Source: a virus
Direction: 5' to 3' (one strand)
IMG/VR virus record: IMGVR_UViG_3300028840_000998
Span: 1 to 37,141 of that record
DNA: 37,141 bases
In this document: in pieces, positions 30,811 through 37,141 of the stretch
Layout: each line of letters starts with the position of its first letter
How positions within the stretch are numbered: position 1 is the first letter of the stretch
The notes under the pieces: generated by a model
The model's input: only the letters and a program-made list of their open reading frames with translations
Databases searched by the model: none
What the model was told of the DNA's origin: nothing
Translations under genes and position numbers: made by a program

Positions 30811-31673
30811 TGAGAAAGGCAACCATCTTTCTCAGTGATTTGCACGTGGGTGACCCTGACTTTTTCAGGGCTGATGTGCTTGGTGTGACGGGTGAGCAAC
30901 TGTTTGCAGTCTTTGCAGATTGGCTGGCCCTCATGGTCAACAAGAGGTATGAGGTGCACACAGTCAACGTGGGTGATGGCATTGACTGTGTGCCATACCT
31001 TGCAGAGGCCCTGAGGCATCAAGCTCACATCATTGATGAGCTGCACAGCATTGGCAATGTGGCAGGATGCAGGCACACTTGGCTTGCCGGAAACCATGAC
31101 AAGAGGTTGATTGACTGCAGCCTCTTGAGGTATGGGCATGACTGTGGCAAGTACTGTGATGGCACTGTATGGGCAGAGCATGGGCACAGGCTTGACAAGG
31201 CATGGCGTGACAAGGGCATCTTGAGCACCTGGTTGGGTGACCACATCATCAAGAGAGGCAGGCAGCTTGAGAAAAGGTGGCCTCTCTTTGATGAGACCCT
31301 ATTGAGGGCAGGCAGAGTGCTCATGCCAAAGGGCCATGATGGGGTGAGTGATGAGAAACAGGTTGAGGCAGCCTGTGCCATGCATAAGGCCAATGCCAAG
31401 CTCATCAAGTTTGTCTTTGGCCACACTCACAGGGCACTGTATGTGCGTATGGCCTCTGATGAGAGCATCATTGCTGTGGTCAACTGCCACTCTTGGGTGC
31501 CCTCACCCTCAAGCCATCCTGAGGGCTGGTATGAGCGTGGGCAGGTGGCACCCTTTGTGTATTGGGCTGAGAGAGACCTGTATATGATGGTCACCCCCAA
31601 TGGCATGCACAGGGTGGCAGGCTCTGACAGGACACCTGCCTCACTCATGGAGGATTTACACATTGCAGCCTGA
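30810..31673 (+). CDS. Calcineurin-like metallophosphoesterase
   Basis: Protein of 287 residues. All metal-binding motifs are present in order: SDLHVGD (9-15), GDGID (55-59), GNHD (94-97), HGH (124-126) and GHTH (204-207), which define a two-metal phosphoesterase of the calcineurin fold. The substrate is not shown by sequence; phage members act on nucleic acid or cyclic nucleotides, and relatives include the Mre11/SbcD nucleases. The position between membrane/lysis-type genes and the HNH gene, within the replication half, suggests DNA or nucleotide processing. It starts at ATG 30810 (TGATG). Confidence 0.92.
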   Translation: MRKATIFLSDLHVGDPDFFRADVLGVTGEQLFAVFADWLALMVNKRYEVHTVNVGDGIDCVPYLAEALRHQAHIIDELHSIGNVAGCRHTWLAGNHDKRLIDCSLLRYGHDCGKYCDGTVWAEHGHRLDKAWRDKGILSTWLGDHIIKRGRQLEKRWPLFDETLLRAGRVLMPKGHDGVSDEKQVEAACAMHKANAKLIKFVFGHTHRALYVRMASDESIIAVVNCHSWVPSPSSHPEGWYERGQVAPFVYWAERDLYMMVTPNGMHRVAGSDRTPASLMEDLHIAA

Positions 31674-31974
31674 GTCATACCAAGAGTACATGCAATCACC
31701 AGAGTGGCATGAGAGACGTGAGATGGCTTTGTGTGAGGCAAACTGGACATGTGCAGCCTGTGGCTCTGAGAGTGAGTTGCACGTGCATCACACCTCATAT
31801 GAGAGGCTTGGCAATGAGGCTGATGATGACTTGCAAGTGCTCTGTGCCTCTTGCCATCACGATACTCACAACCCCATGCCATGCAGACACTGCAACGGTG
31901 ATGATTGTTGCTTGTGGTGTGATGGCAGTGGATATGAGACGCCACTTTCAGTGCTTATCAGAGAGCCTGATTGA
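31663..31974 (+). CDS. HNH endonuclease with C-terminal zinc motif
   Basis: Protein of 103 residues. The start is taken as TTG 31663, nine bases after GGAGG (31649-31653), because it restores the family's N-terminal helix (ESYQEYMQSPEWHERRE); the first ATG (31690) would remove part of it. The core contains CAAC (30-33), VHH (His42-43), DDLQVLCASCHH (61-65), a typical HNH nuclease with a Zn ribbon. A second pair of CxxCxG motifs (CRHCNG and CLWCDGSG) resembles the DnaJ zinc repeat. HNH proteins in lambda-type phages often assist terminase, but this one lies in the replication half and may be an independent nicking enzyme. Confidence 0.82.
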   Translation: MQPESYQEYMQSPEWHERREMALCEANWTCAACGSESELHVHHTSYERLGNEADDDLQVLCASCHHDTHNPMPCRHCNGDDCCLWCDGSGYETPLSVLIREPD

Positions 31975-32030
31975 TTAGTCAGGCAAGTACCAAGGGCAGG
32001 GCCAAGAGGCCCACAGAGAAAGGTTGAGAC

Positions 32031-32372
32031 ATGGCAAAGGCAGCCACCAAAAAGAGCACCAAGAGTGCAGCCAAGACGGGTGCCAAGGGCAAGCAAGAGA
32101 GCCTGCCTGGTGCTGAGAAACCACCGGCCAAGCCACCCCTCAAGATGAGGGCACAGCAAATGGCCAAAGACTCAGAAGAGTACCTTGACTTGCTCAAGCA
32201 AAGGGCCAAGCTTGATGAGAGGCAGGCAGACCTGAGGAAGAAAAAGAAAACCATGCAAGCCAGGCTTGATGAGCTTGCATACCAGCTGGCCTTTGGTATC
32301 CAAGACCCACAACTCAGGCTTGATGAGGTGACCACAGAGGCTGCAGAGGCAGCCACCAAGGCTGCCAAGTGA
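32031..32372 (+). CDS. Lys/Ala-rich basic coiled-coil protein
   Basis: Protein of 113 residues. The N-terminal 30 are Lys/Ala/Ser-rich (KAATKKSTKSAAKTGAKGKQ), then a strong helix with heptads (LLKQRAKLDERQADLRKKKK) and an Ala/Thr-rich end. This resembles nucleoid-binding or scaffolding proteins with a disordered basic tail; the ATPase gene at 26888 has a similar Lys-rich tail. No family was recognised. Its stop overlaps the initiator-like start (TGATG). Confidence 0.65.
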   Translation: MAKAATKKSTKSAAKTGAKGKQESLPGAEKPPAKPPLKMRAQQMAKDSEEYLDLLKQRAKLDERQADLRKKKKTMQARLDELAYQLAFGIQDPQLRLDEVTTEAAEAATKAAK

Positions 32373-33019
32373 TGGCAGACAGTCAGAGCTTGCATGAGGC
32401 TTGCAAGGGTCTCTTGCAGGCAGGGGTGCCACTGGCAGGGTGCATGGTATATGTGGCCATGAGGTCATACCAAAACCAGGCCAGTGGCACTGCCTGGCCA
32501 AAGCAAGAGACTGTGGCAGATCAATGGCACATACCAATCAGGACACTCACAAGGTGGCTCAAGGTGCTTGAGGAAAATGGGCACGTCAAGGCCAAACGTG
32601 GGCAGCATGGCAAGGTATATACCTTTCCGAAAGTCAAAGGCAGGAAATCACGCAAAAGGCAGAAGAAAACCGGCCAGACACCTCAACCAGATATGCCACA
32701 TGTGGCCGATCTCAGCCAGGATGAGGCAGCCTCAGATACGCCACATATGGCTGATCTCAAAGAGCACCCAGACACGCCACATATGGCATATCAGAGCAAG
32801 GTGATGGTGCCTCTTTCAGATACGCCACATGTGGCCAGTCCAGATACGCCACATATGGCTGATCTCTATAAGGATGAACATATAGAAGTGAACCAAGAGA
32901 AAGAGAAACCCTCTGTGATAGTTACACCAAGACAGGCAGATGCAATGCTTGATGCCTTGGTGAGCAAGGGCAAAAAGGCAGCCAGAAAGGTTGACAGAGA
33001 TGGCAGAGCAAGACGTTGA
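32372..33019 (+). CDS. Replication initiator-like protein (winged helix) with iteron-encoded repeats
   Basis: Protein of 215 residues. Residues 42-76 (WPKQETVADQWHIPIRTLTR followed by WLKVLEENGHVK) form a winged helix-turn-helix of the HTH_36 kind found in phage replication initiators. Residues 107-165 contain five copies of D-T/M-P-H-M/V-A-D-L, encoded by the DNA iterons. A Lys-rich C-terminus follows and may touch the helicase. The next gene is a DnaB-like helicase. The layout (initiator gene with internal origin, then helicase) matches lambda O and P in principle, with a helicase in the P place. ATG 32372 lies in TGATG. Confidence 0.75.
   Translation: MADSQSLHEACKGLLQAGVPLAGCMVYVAMRSYQNQASGTAWPKQETVADQWHIPIRTLTRWLKVLEENGHVKAKRGQHGKVYTFPKVKGRKSRKRQKKTGQTPQPDMPHVADLSQDEAASDTPHMADLKEHPDTPHMAYQSKVMVPLSDTPHVASPDTPHMADLYKDEHIEVNQEKEKPSVIVTPRQADAMLDALVSKGKKAARKVDRDGRARR
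32690..32866. repeat. Five iterons, putative replication origin
   Basis: The unit is GAYACGCCACATATGGC plus a looser YGATCTC. Copies lie at 32690-32713, 32735-32758, 32771-32794, 32819-32841 and 32843-32866. In copies 1 and 4 the core GCCACATGTGGC is a perfect palindrome; in 2, 3 and 5 it is GCCACATATGGC. Spacings are 45, 36, 48 and 24 bp, all multiples of three, so the coding frame is kept. An AT-richer stretch follows (32867-32890). Placement inside the initiator-like gene is that of lambda ori. Confidence 0.8.
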
Positions 33020-34325
33020 CCAAGGCACAGAGCAAGGCACCCTCATGGCACCCCACTTTCTGCAGGGTGAGAGGCAGGTGCTTGCCAATCTGGTGTACAG
33101 CAATGGTGAGTGCAACAAGCCTCTTGTGATGGGCAGTCTCAGTGATGAGTGTTTCTTTGGGAAAGAAAGACGTGAGGTGTGGTGTGCTGTTGAAAGGCTG
33201 TGGCAGAGGCAAGAGCAAATTGACCCCTCTGCAGTGGCATATGAGCTGCAGAGGTTGGGCCATGCAAATGGTCAATCATTCCTGATACAGGCAGTGGGCA
33301 ACTGCCAGGTGATGCCCAATAGTGTTGAGTACAACCTTGACAGGTTGCTTGAGTGCAAGAAAAGACGCCAGCTCATGGCCACCCTTGGTGATGGTATGGC
33401 CAGATTGAGTGACCTTGACTCTGATGTTGATGAGGTGGCCATGAGCCTGCACCATGCAGTCATGCAGGGTGACACCATCAAGGAAAAGCCAGAGGAAAGG
33501 CTCAAGAGCACACTACATGCCATCATGGATGAGTATGGCCAAGAGCGTGATGAGGCTTGCCTTACCGGATTTCCAAGCATTGACTGTGCCATTGGTGGCC
33601 TTTTGCCTGGTGAGCTGGCTTTGCTGGTTGGCAGACCAGGTGCAGGCAAGACATGGCTTTGGCTCTCAATGCTGGCCAGCATCCTGAGGAAAGGCAAGAG
33701 CGTGATGATGGCCTCAGGGGAGATTGGCACAAAAGAGCTGTTGTGCAAGCTGGCATGCAGGGTGGGTGGGGTCAACTATAAACGATACAGGACAGGCAAG
33801 TTGACTGATGCAGACCTCAGGAAATTCACCTCTGCATGTGCTGAGTTGTCAGGGTACTCACTTCTGCCTGTGAGCAAGTCTGAGGCAAATACCCTCTCTC
33901 ATCTGCATGGCATGGCCAATCACTACAGGCCAGACGTGGTGGCAGTTGATGGGGTGTACCTATATGCACCTGGCAGAAAGGTTGAGGGTTGGGAGTACTA
34001 CCAGCAAATATCAAGAGACCTCAAGGCCATCAGCACAGAGTCTGAGTGTGTGGTGCTCTCAACCACTCAGCTTGGCAGGTCACAGAAAGTGGCTTTCTCT
34101 GATGCTTTCAGACAAGATGCCAGCCTCTTGGTGGCCATTGATGGTGAGCAACTGTGCTGCAAGACCAAGTGCAGGGCCATCAAGGCACGTGACAGTGGCT
34201 TTTTTCAATTCGGATTGTTTGTAGACTTTGAAACCAGCATGGTGGCAGAGCAAATGGCAGAGGGTGCACCAGTCACACCCTTTGCCAACCTTGAGCCAGC
34301 AGACCCAACAGAGTGCCCTTTCTAA
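33000..34325 (+). CDS. DnaB-like replicative helicase
   Basis: Protein of 441 residues, near the usual 440-470. The N-terminal domain (about 20-125) has the DnaB fold text: LQGERQVLANLVYSNGE, then CFFGKERREVWCAVERLW. The RecA-type core starts with TGFPSIDCAIGGLLPGELAL and Walker A GRPGAGKT (211-218); ASGEIGTKELLCKLACR and VVAVDGVYLYAP follow as the DnaB 'S.EM...L..R' and Walker B segments. It would unwind the fork after loading at the iterons. ATG 33000, nine bases after AGAAAGG, overlaps the initiator gene by 20 bases. Confidence 0.93.
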   Translation: MAEQDVDQGTEQGTLMAPHFLQGERQVLANLVYSNGECNKPLVMGSLSDECFFGKERREVWCAVERLWQRQEQIDPSAVAYELQRLGHANGQSFLIQAVGNCQVMPNSVEYNLDRLLECKKRRQLMATLGDGMARLSDLDSDVDEVAMSLHHAVMQGDTIKEKPEERLKSTLHAIMDEYGQERDEACLTGFPSIDCAIGGLLPGELALLVGRPGAGKTWLWLSMLASILRKGKSVMMASGEIGTKELLCKLACRVGGVNYKRYRTGKLTDADLRKFTSACAELSGYSLLPVSKSEANTLSHLHGMANHYRPDVVAVDGVYLYAPGRKVEGWEYYQQISRDLKAISTESECVVLSTTQLGRSQKVAFSDAFRQDASLLVAIDGEQLCCKTKCRAIKARDSGFFQFGLFVDFETSMVAEQMAEGAPVTPFANLEPADPTECPF

Positions 34326-34351
34326 CACACAACCAGAGAGGCAGGTACAAC

Positions 34352-35083
34352 ATGGCAGCCAAGGGCAAGAAAGAGTGCAAGAGAGCAACCCTCAAGAGGC
34401 TCACCAAGGTGCAGCTGGTTGACAGAGTGGTGCAGGCTGAGAGGCAGTGCACAGCATTCAAGAGCCACAGAGACAAGCTGCAGGTGCTTATTGGTACCCT
34501 TGAGAATGAGAGAGAGGGCCATGCCAATGATGCAGCCTCAAGATGCAGACAGCTTGAGCAACAGAGGAATGAGGCAACCAAGCTCTCACATGAGTGGCGA
34601 AACAAGGCAGAGAGGCTTGAGCAAACCCTGAGTGAGGCCAATGCACATGCAGGCAGGCTTGCAAAGAGACTTGACCAATCAGTCAATGTTTCTGATGGAT
34701 TGGTTGCAAGAGTCAGTGAGCTTGAAAATAGCAATGGCACTCTCACTGCCAAGTGTAGTGAGCTGAGAGGGGTACTTGAGCAAGAGAGGGCTGAGAGAGA
34801 CAGAGAGGGCCAAGAGTTTGCAAGGGTGGTGCACGAAAAGGGCAACGCTTTGGATGAGATGAGGGCCATGTTTGTCGCCAAAGATGATGAGTGGGCAGAG
34901 GCTGTTGATGCTCTTGCCTTGCAGAGAGCAAAGACTGAGGTGCTTGAGGGCATCATCATCAAGGCCATGCAGGGTGGCCAGGTGGTGCATGTCAGGTGTG
35001 GTGATAAAGAGGTGAGCAAGCCTGCATGGCTGCATGAGAAAGAGAGGGCACAAGATGAGCAATCAGATGTTTCTGGTGCCTGA
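34352..35083 (+). CDS. Long coiled-coil protein, unknown function
   Basis: Protein of 243 residues. Residues about 10-200 are a nearly continuous coiled coil (VQAERQCTAFKSHRDKLQVL, RLEQTLSEANAHAGRLAKRL, LRGVLEQERAERDREGQ) with a basic N-terminus (AAKGKKECKRATLKRLTKV). The C-terminus has a short Cys/His part (QVVHVRCGDKEVSKPAWLH). It may tether a replication or segregation complex, or form a filament. No family was recognised. The leader CCAGAGAGGCAGG supports ATG 34352. Confidence 0.7.
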   Translation: MAAKGKKECKRATLKRLTKVQLVDRVVQAERQCTAFKSHRDKLQVLIGTLENEREGHANDAASRCRQLEQQRNEATKLSHEWRNKAERLEQTLSEANAHAGRLAKRLDQSVNVSDGLVARVSELENSNGTLTAKCSELRGVLEQERAERDREGQEFARVVHEKGNALDEMRAMFVAKDDEWAEAVDALALQRAKTEVLEGIIIKAMQGGQVVHVRCGDKEVSKPAWLHEKERAQDEQSDVSGA

Positions 35084-35618
35084 TGGTGGAAAGAGGAAGA
35101 GACAGAGCATCATTGACTGTTGGGTCAAGGATGGCACCAAGCAAGTCATCATGCTCTGTGACGTTGAGTCTCTGTGCTTTGAGGTGCCCATCTGCCAGCA
35201 CTGTGATGAAAAATGGTGCTGCAGGGGTAAGTACAGACAGATGAGAAACCTTGCCAGCAAGGTCTGTGGCTGCCTTGGTGTTGAGGGCTGTACTGATTGG
35301 CCAAATGTGCCAGCTGTGTGCTTGCTGCACCCTTTCACAGTCAATGCCAGAGGCATGCTCACCCTGGTGCATGATGCCAGGCTGAGTGGTACGTGCTGGC
35401 GTGTTGGCAGTCTGTACCGTGCACCTGCATGGCAAGTGCACAAGACTGGCCTTGGCCATGGCTTTGGGGCAGAGTTTGTGGCACAGCTTGAGACATACAT
35501 GCCAAGGCATGACCAGGATGAGAGGCTTGGTGCATGGGTGAGGCTGGCTGATTTCAGGGCTGCAGCCTCACATGAGTTTGAGGTTGCATACCAAGGGGAG
35601 TGGCCGGATGAGAGCTGA
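35055..35618 (+). CDS. YkgJ-like Cys-rich protein, copy 1
   Basis: Protein of 187 residues from ATG 35055 (ATG 35034 possible). It has the Cys pattern of the YkgJ zinc/iron-chelating family: CQHCDEKWCC (47, 50, 55, 56), CGCLGVEGC (71, 73, 79) and a later CLLHPF (Cys89). The segment YRAPAWQVHKTGL near 121-133 is shared with the next gene (DRVPAWQAHRASL), so the two are likely tandem duplicates that have diverged. YkgJ proteins bind a metal or Fe-S centre; their chemical role is unclear. Context: immediately upstream of the second copy and the PAPS-reductase-like gene. Confidence 0.7.
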   Translation: MSNQMFLVPDGGKRKRQSIIDCWVKDGTKQVIMLCDVESLCFEVPICQHCDEKWCCRGKYRQMRNLASKVCGCLGVEGCTDWPNVPAVCLLHPFTVNARGMLTLVHDARLSGTCWRVGSLYRAPAWQVHKTGLGHGFGAEFVAQLETYMPRHDQDERLGAWVRLADFRAAASHEFEVAYQGEWPDES

Positions 35619-36123
35619 TGTGCAGAGGCTGCAAGGCAGACTCATGGCAAGGGTGAGGCTCAACATGAGATGGCTGATGTTCCCATTGCCTACATGTGAG
35701 GGCTGTGTTGAGGCCCCATGCTGCAAGGGTGTTGCCACAGGCAAGGTCAAGTGCTCACACTTGTTTGGTGCCAGATGCACCAGGTACAACACAAGGCCAC
35801 AGGGCTGCCAGTTGTATCCTTTCTTTATTGATGACAGCAGCACGCTCACTCTGTGCCCATCAGCTGTGTGGCTCACGTGCCTGCCTGCCAACCCTGATGC
35901 AGACAGAGTACCTGCCTGGCAGGCCCACAGGGCAAGCCTCACTGCATGTCTTGGTGATAGGCTGGTCACAACCTTGGCAGGTTGGGCTATGGACAGCAAT
36001 GGCCTCAACAGACTCTCAACCAATGGCGTGCTGCCTGTGGGTTTCATGCCTTGGCCTGACTTCCAATCATTGGCCAGCCTTGGTGGGCAAAGGGTGGTTG
36101 AGTTGCCACAGAAAGAGGTGTGA
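35608..36123 (+). CDS. YkgJ-like Cys-rich protein, copy 2
   Basis: Protein of 171 residues. The family motif is clear: CEGCVEAPCCKG (30, 33, 38, 39), CSHLFGARCTRYNTRPQGCQ, and LYPFFIDD, the 'RP..C..fP' end of YkgJ domains. The rest is hydrophobic and ends with a Leu/Gly-rich segment (PDFQSLASLGGQRVVELPQ). GGGGAG lies upstream of ATG 35608, with an 11-base overlap with copy 1. It probably binds a metal or Fe-S cluster. Working with its paralogue and the Fe-S-type PP-loop protein that follows is an inference. Confidence 0.8.
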   Translation: MRADVQRLQGRLMARVRLNMRWLMFPLPTCEGCVEAPCCKGVATGKVKCSHLFGARCTRYNTRPQGCQLYPFFIDDSSTLTLCPSAVWLTCLPANPDADRVPAWQAHRASLTACLGDRLVTTLAGWAMDSNGLNRLSTNGVLPVGFMPWPDFQSLASLGGQRVVELPQKEV

Positions 36124-36125
36124 GC

Positions 36126-36923
36126 GTGGGTCAGGATGCATGGCAGTTGACCCTTGATGGCAGAGACTGTGTTGACATGGCTGTTGAGCGTATCAAGATG
36201 CTTGAGCCACCTGATGGGTATGTGCTTGCTTTCAGTGGTGGCAAAGACAGCATTGCAGTCAAGAGGCTTGCAGACTTGGCAGGAGTCAAGTACACAGCCT
36301 GGTACAACAGCACAACCATTGACCCACCTGACCTGGTTGCTTTCATCAGAGAGCACCACCCAGATGTGCAGTGGCACATGCCTCAAGCCTCTTTCTTTCG
36401 GCTGTTGATTAAAGAGCGTTTCCCACCATTGCGCCATATCAGGTGGTGCTGTGGGCATCTCAAGGAAAACCATCTCAATGGGGTCATCTTGACTGGTGTG
36501 AGGGCACAGGAGTCACCAAGACGCAAGATGAGACGCATGACAGAGCCTTGCCTCAAGAAAGGTGCACACAGAGTGTTTGTGCATCCCATCATTGATTGGT
36601 CTGAGGCAGAGGTCTGGCAATTCATCAAGGCACAGGGCATGCCCTATTGCAGCCTATATGATGAGGGTTTCAAGAGGCTTGGGTGCCTTTTCTGTCCCAT
36701 GAAACCCACTGCAGACAAAGAGCGTGAGAGGGCACGGTATCCAAAGTATGAGCATGCTTTCAGGCTGGCATTCAAGAGGCTTTGGGATTTCAGACAAGAG
36801 AGAGGCATGACCCTTGAGAGATGGGCAGACAGTGATGCCATGTTTGAGTGGTGGCTCTTGCATGATGGCCACAGGTCAACCAAGAGCCAGGGTGAGCTTT
36901 TTTTCACAGAGGGTGGGGGGTGA
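36126..36923 (+). CDS. PAPS-reductase-like PP-loop ATP pyrophosphatase
   Basis: Protein of 265 residues. The PP-loop LAFSGGKDS lies near 35-42. The pair RWCCGHLKE (Cys108-109) and RLGCLFCP (Cys187, Cys190) gives CC-X77-CXXC, the layout that holds a [4Fe-4S] cluster in APS reductases; DndC-type proteins also belong to this superfamily. The reaction may be sulphate reduction, sulphur transfer or nucleotide/DNA modification, and sequence alone cannot decide. GTG 36126 is preferred to 36120 because its upstream context GAGGTGTGAGC is the same as before ATG 12289. Confidence 0.85.
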   Translation: MGQDAWQLTLDGRDCVDMAVERIKMLEPPDGYVLAFSGGKDSIAVKRLADLAGVKYTAWYNSTTIDPPDLVAFIREHHPDVQWHMPQASFFRLLIKERFPPLRHIRWCCGHLKENHLNGVILTGVRAQESPRRKMRRMTEPCLKKGAHRVFVHPIIDWSEAEVWQFIKAQGMPYCSLYDEGFKRLGCLFCPMKPTADKERERARYPKYEHAFRLAFKRLWDFRQERGMTLERWADSDAMFEWWLLHDGHRSTKSQGELFFTEGGG

Positions 36924-36957
36924 TGGCATGGGTGGGGTTTGTATGGGGTGCACCCAA
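36911..36957 (+). repeat. Internal copy of the terminal G-rich motif, G-quadruplex-like
   Basis: GGGTGGGGGGT (36911-36921) is identical to the last 11 bases of the window (37131-37141). It is followed by GGGTGGGG and GGGG, so four or more G runs lie within 47 bases on the + strand. It overlaps the end of the PP-loop gene, whose last codons read Gly-Gly-Gly-stop. Confidence 0.6.
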
Positions 36958-37141
36958 TATCTTGATTTGAGCATGCCAGGTGGGGTCACCCTCTCAGAGG
37001 CTCTGTGGGCCATTCTCAGGGCCGCTCTTGCAAGAGGTGCCCATATCGGCTGTCAGGCAGACATGGCCTCTGTGGCTGCAGAGAGCCCCAGAGATGGACC
37101 CTGCGGGTCCTCCCAGAGCCCTGCGGGCGCGGGTGGGGGGT
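36928..37141 (+). CDS. Possible partial gene running off the right end
   Basis: ATG 36928 opens a frame of 71 codons that reaches the end without a stop. If the ends are joined by merging the ten-base repeat, it continues through the left end to TGA at 130-132, about 110 residues. Codons up to about 37090 look phage-like (TLSEALWAILRAALARGAHI); after that it is GC-rich hairpin sequence with rare codons. No function was recognised. A real gene crossing the packaging site is unusual, so it may be chance. Confidence 0.3.
   Translation, partial: MGGVCMGCTQYLDLSMPGGVTLSEALWAILRAALARGAHIGCQADMASVAAESPRDGPCGSSQSPAGAGGG
37096..37128. other. Paired hairpins next to the right terminus (putative packaging-site element)
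   Basis: GGACCC-TGC-GGGTCC (37096-37110) and GCCC-TGC-GGGC (37118-37128) share the core CCCTGCGGG at 37099-37107 and 37119-37127, exactly 20 bp apart, about two helical turns. They lie just inside the terminus in a region rich in CG, which is rare elsewhere. Terminase recognition is inferred. Confidence 0.6.
37132..37141. repeat. Right terminal 10-bp direct repeat (putative cos end)
   Basis: Identical to positions 1-10 (GGTGGGGGGT). See the left-end entry; together they are consistent with ten-base cohesive ends produced by a lambda-type terminase. Confidence 0.65.

Noticed and set aside
32690-32866. CRISPR array
   Set aside because: The repeats are palindromic iterons within a coding frame, with unequal spacing of 24-48 bp and in-frame peptide repeats. 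No unique spacers of constant length.
34200-34220. T-run as terminator in the helicase gene
   Set aside because: The six T lie within the conserved helicase coding sequence and no stem precedes them.
1-37141. tRNA genes, integrase, attachment sites, restriction-modification genes
   Set aside because: None was recognised on reading. No cloverleaf-like sequence, recombinase motif or methyltransferase motif was seen.

Overview
The window looks like one complete tailed-phage genome of the non-contractile (siphovirus) type, running from packaging end to packaging end. Every supported gene is on the + strand. The first and last ten bases are identical, and the left end lies about 290 bp upstream of a lambda-type terminase. 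The virion module follows lambda order with one exchange: the major capsid protein is of the Mu gpT family, while terminase, gpW, portal and the gpFII-like neck protein are lambda-like. No integrase, transposase, repressor, tRNA or CRISPR array was seen, so nothing points to lysogeny. The host is probably a Gram-negative bacterium: there is a lipobox lipoprotein and a GpA-type terminase. Many ribosome binding sites read AGAAAGG, which pairs with a 16S tail ending CCUUUCU, as in Alpha- and Betaproteobacteria and Firmicutes and unlike E. coli. The DNA is strongly CpG-poor and no recognised gene ends in TAG.

Layout. 1-297: packaging-end leader with a hairpin and a palindrome. 298-3034: terminase small subunit, a zinc-knuckle protein, terminase large subunit. 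3035-3269: intergenic control region with an intrinsic terminator followed by a promoter-like element. 3270-8816: gpW-like joiner, portal, protease/scaffold, putative decoration protein, capsid, neck, with a strong intrinsic terminator just after the capsid region. 8820-11422: a large unknown protein and small membrane-associated proteins. 11422-23533: tail module (terminator-like protein, putative tube, chaperone with a slippery A9 run and a -1 extension, tape measure, distal tail and fibre proteins, hub-like 831-residue protein). 23751-23917: second control region, sharing a 14-bp block with the first. 23918-26820: small unknown early-type genes. 26888-34325: recombination and replication (Sak4-like ATPase, RuvC-like resolvase, calcineurin-like phosphoesterase, HNH nuclease, winged-helix initiator-like protein with five internal iterons, DnaB-like helicase). 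34352-36923: coiled-coil protein, two tandem YkgJ-like Cys-rich proteins and a PAPS-reductase-like PP-loop protein. 36924-37141: right end with an open frame running to the terminus and paired GC-rich hairpins.

How it fits together. The promoter-like element at 3178 could drive structural genes and the one at 23808 replication genes; a common leader in both transcripts suggests shared control. Many genes are coupled by ATGA or TGATG overlaps. The iteron cluster inside the initiator-like gene, just upstream of the helicase, resembles lambda ori in gene O. The least explained parts are the Cys-rich/PP-loop cassette at the right end, the packaging termini, and the apparent absence of a recognisable endolysin.
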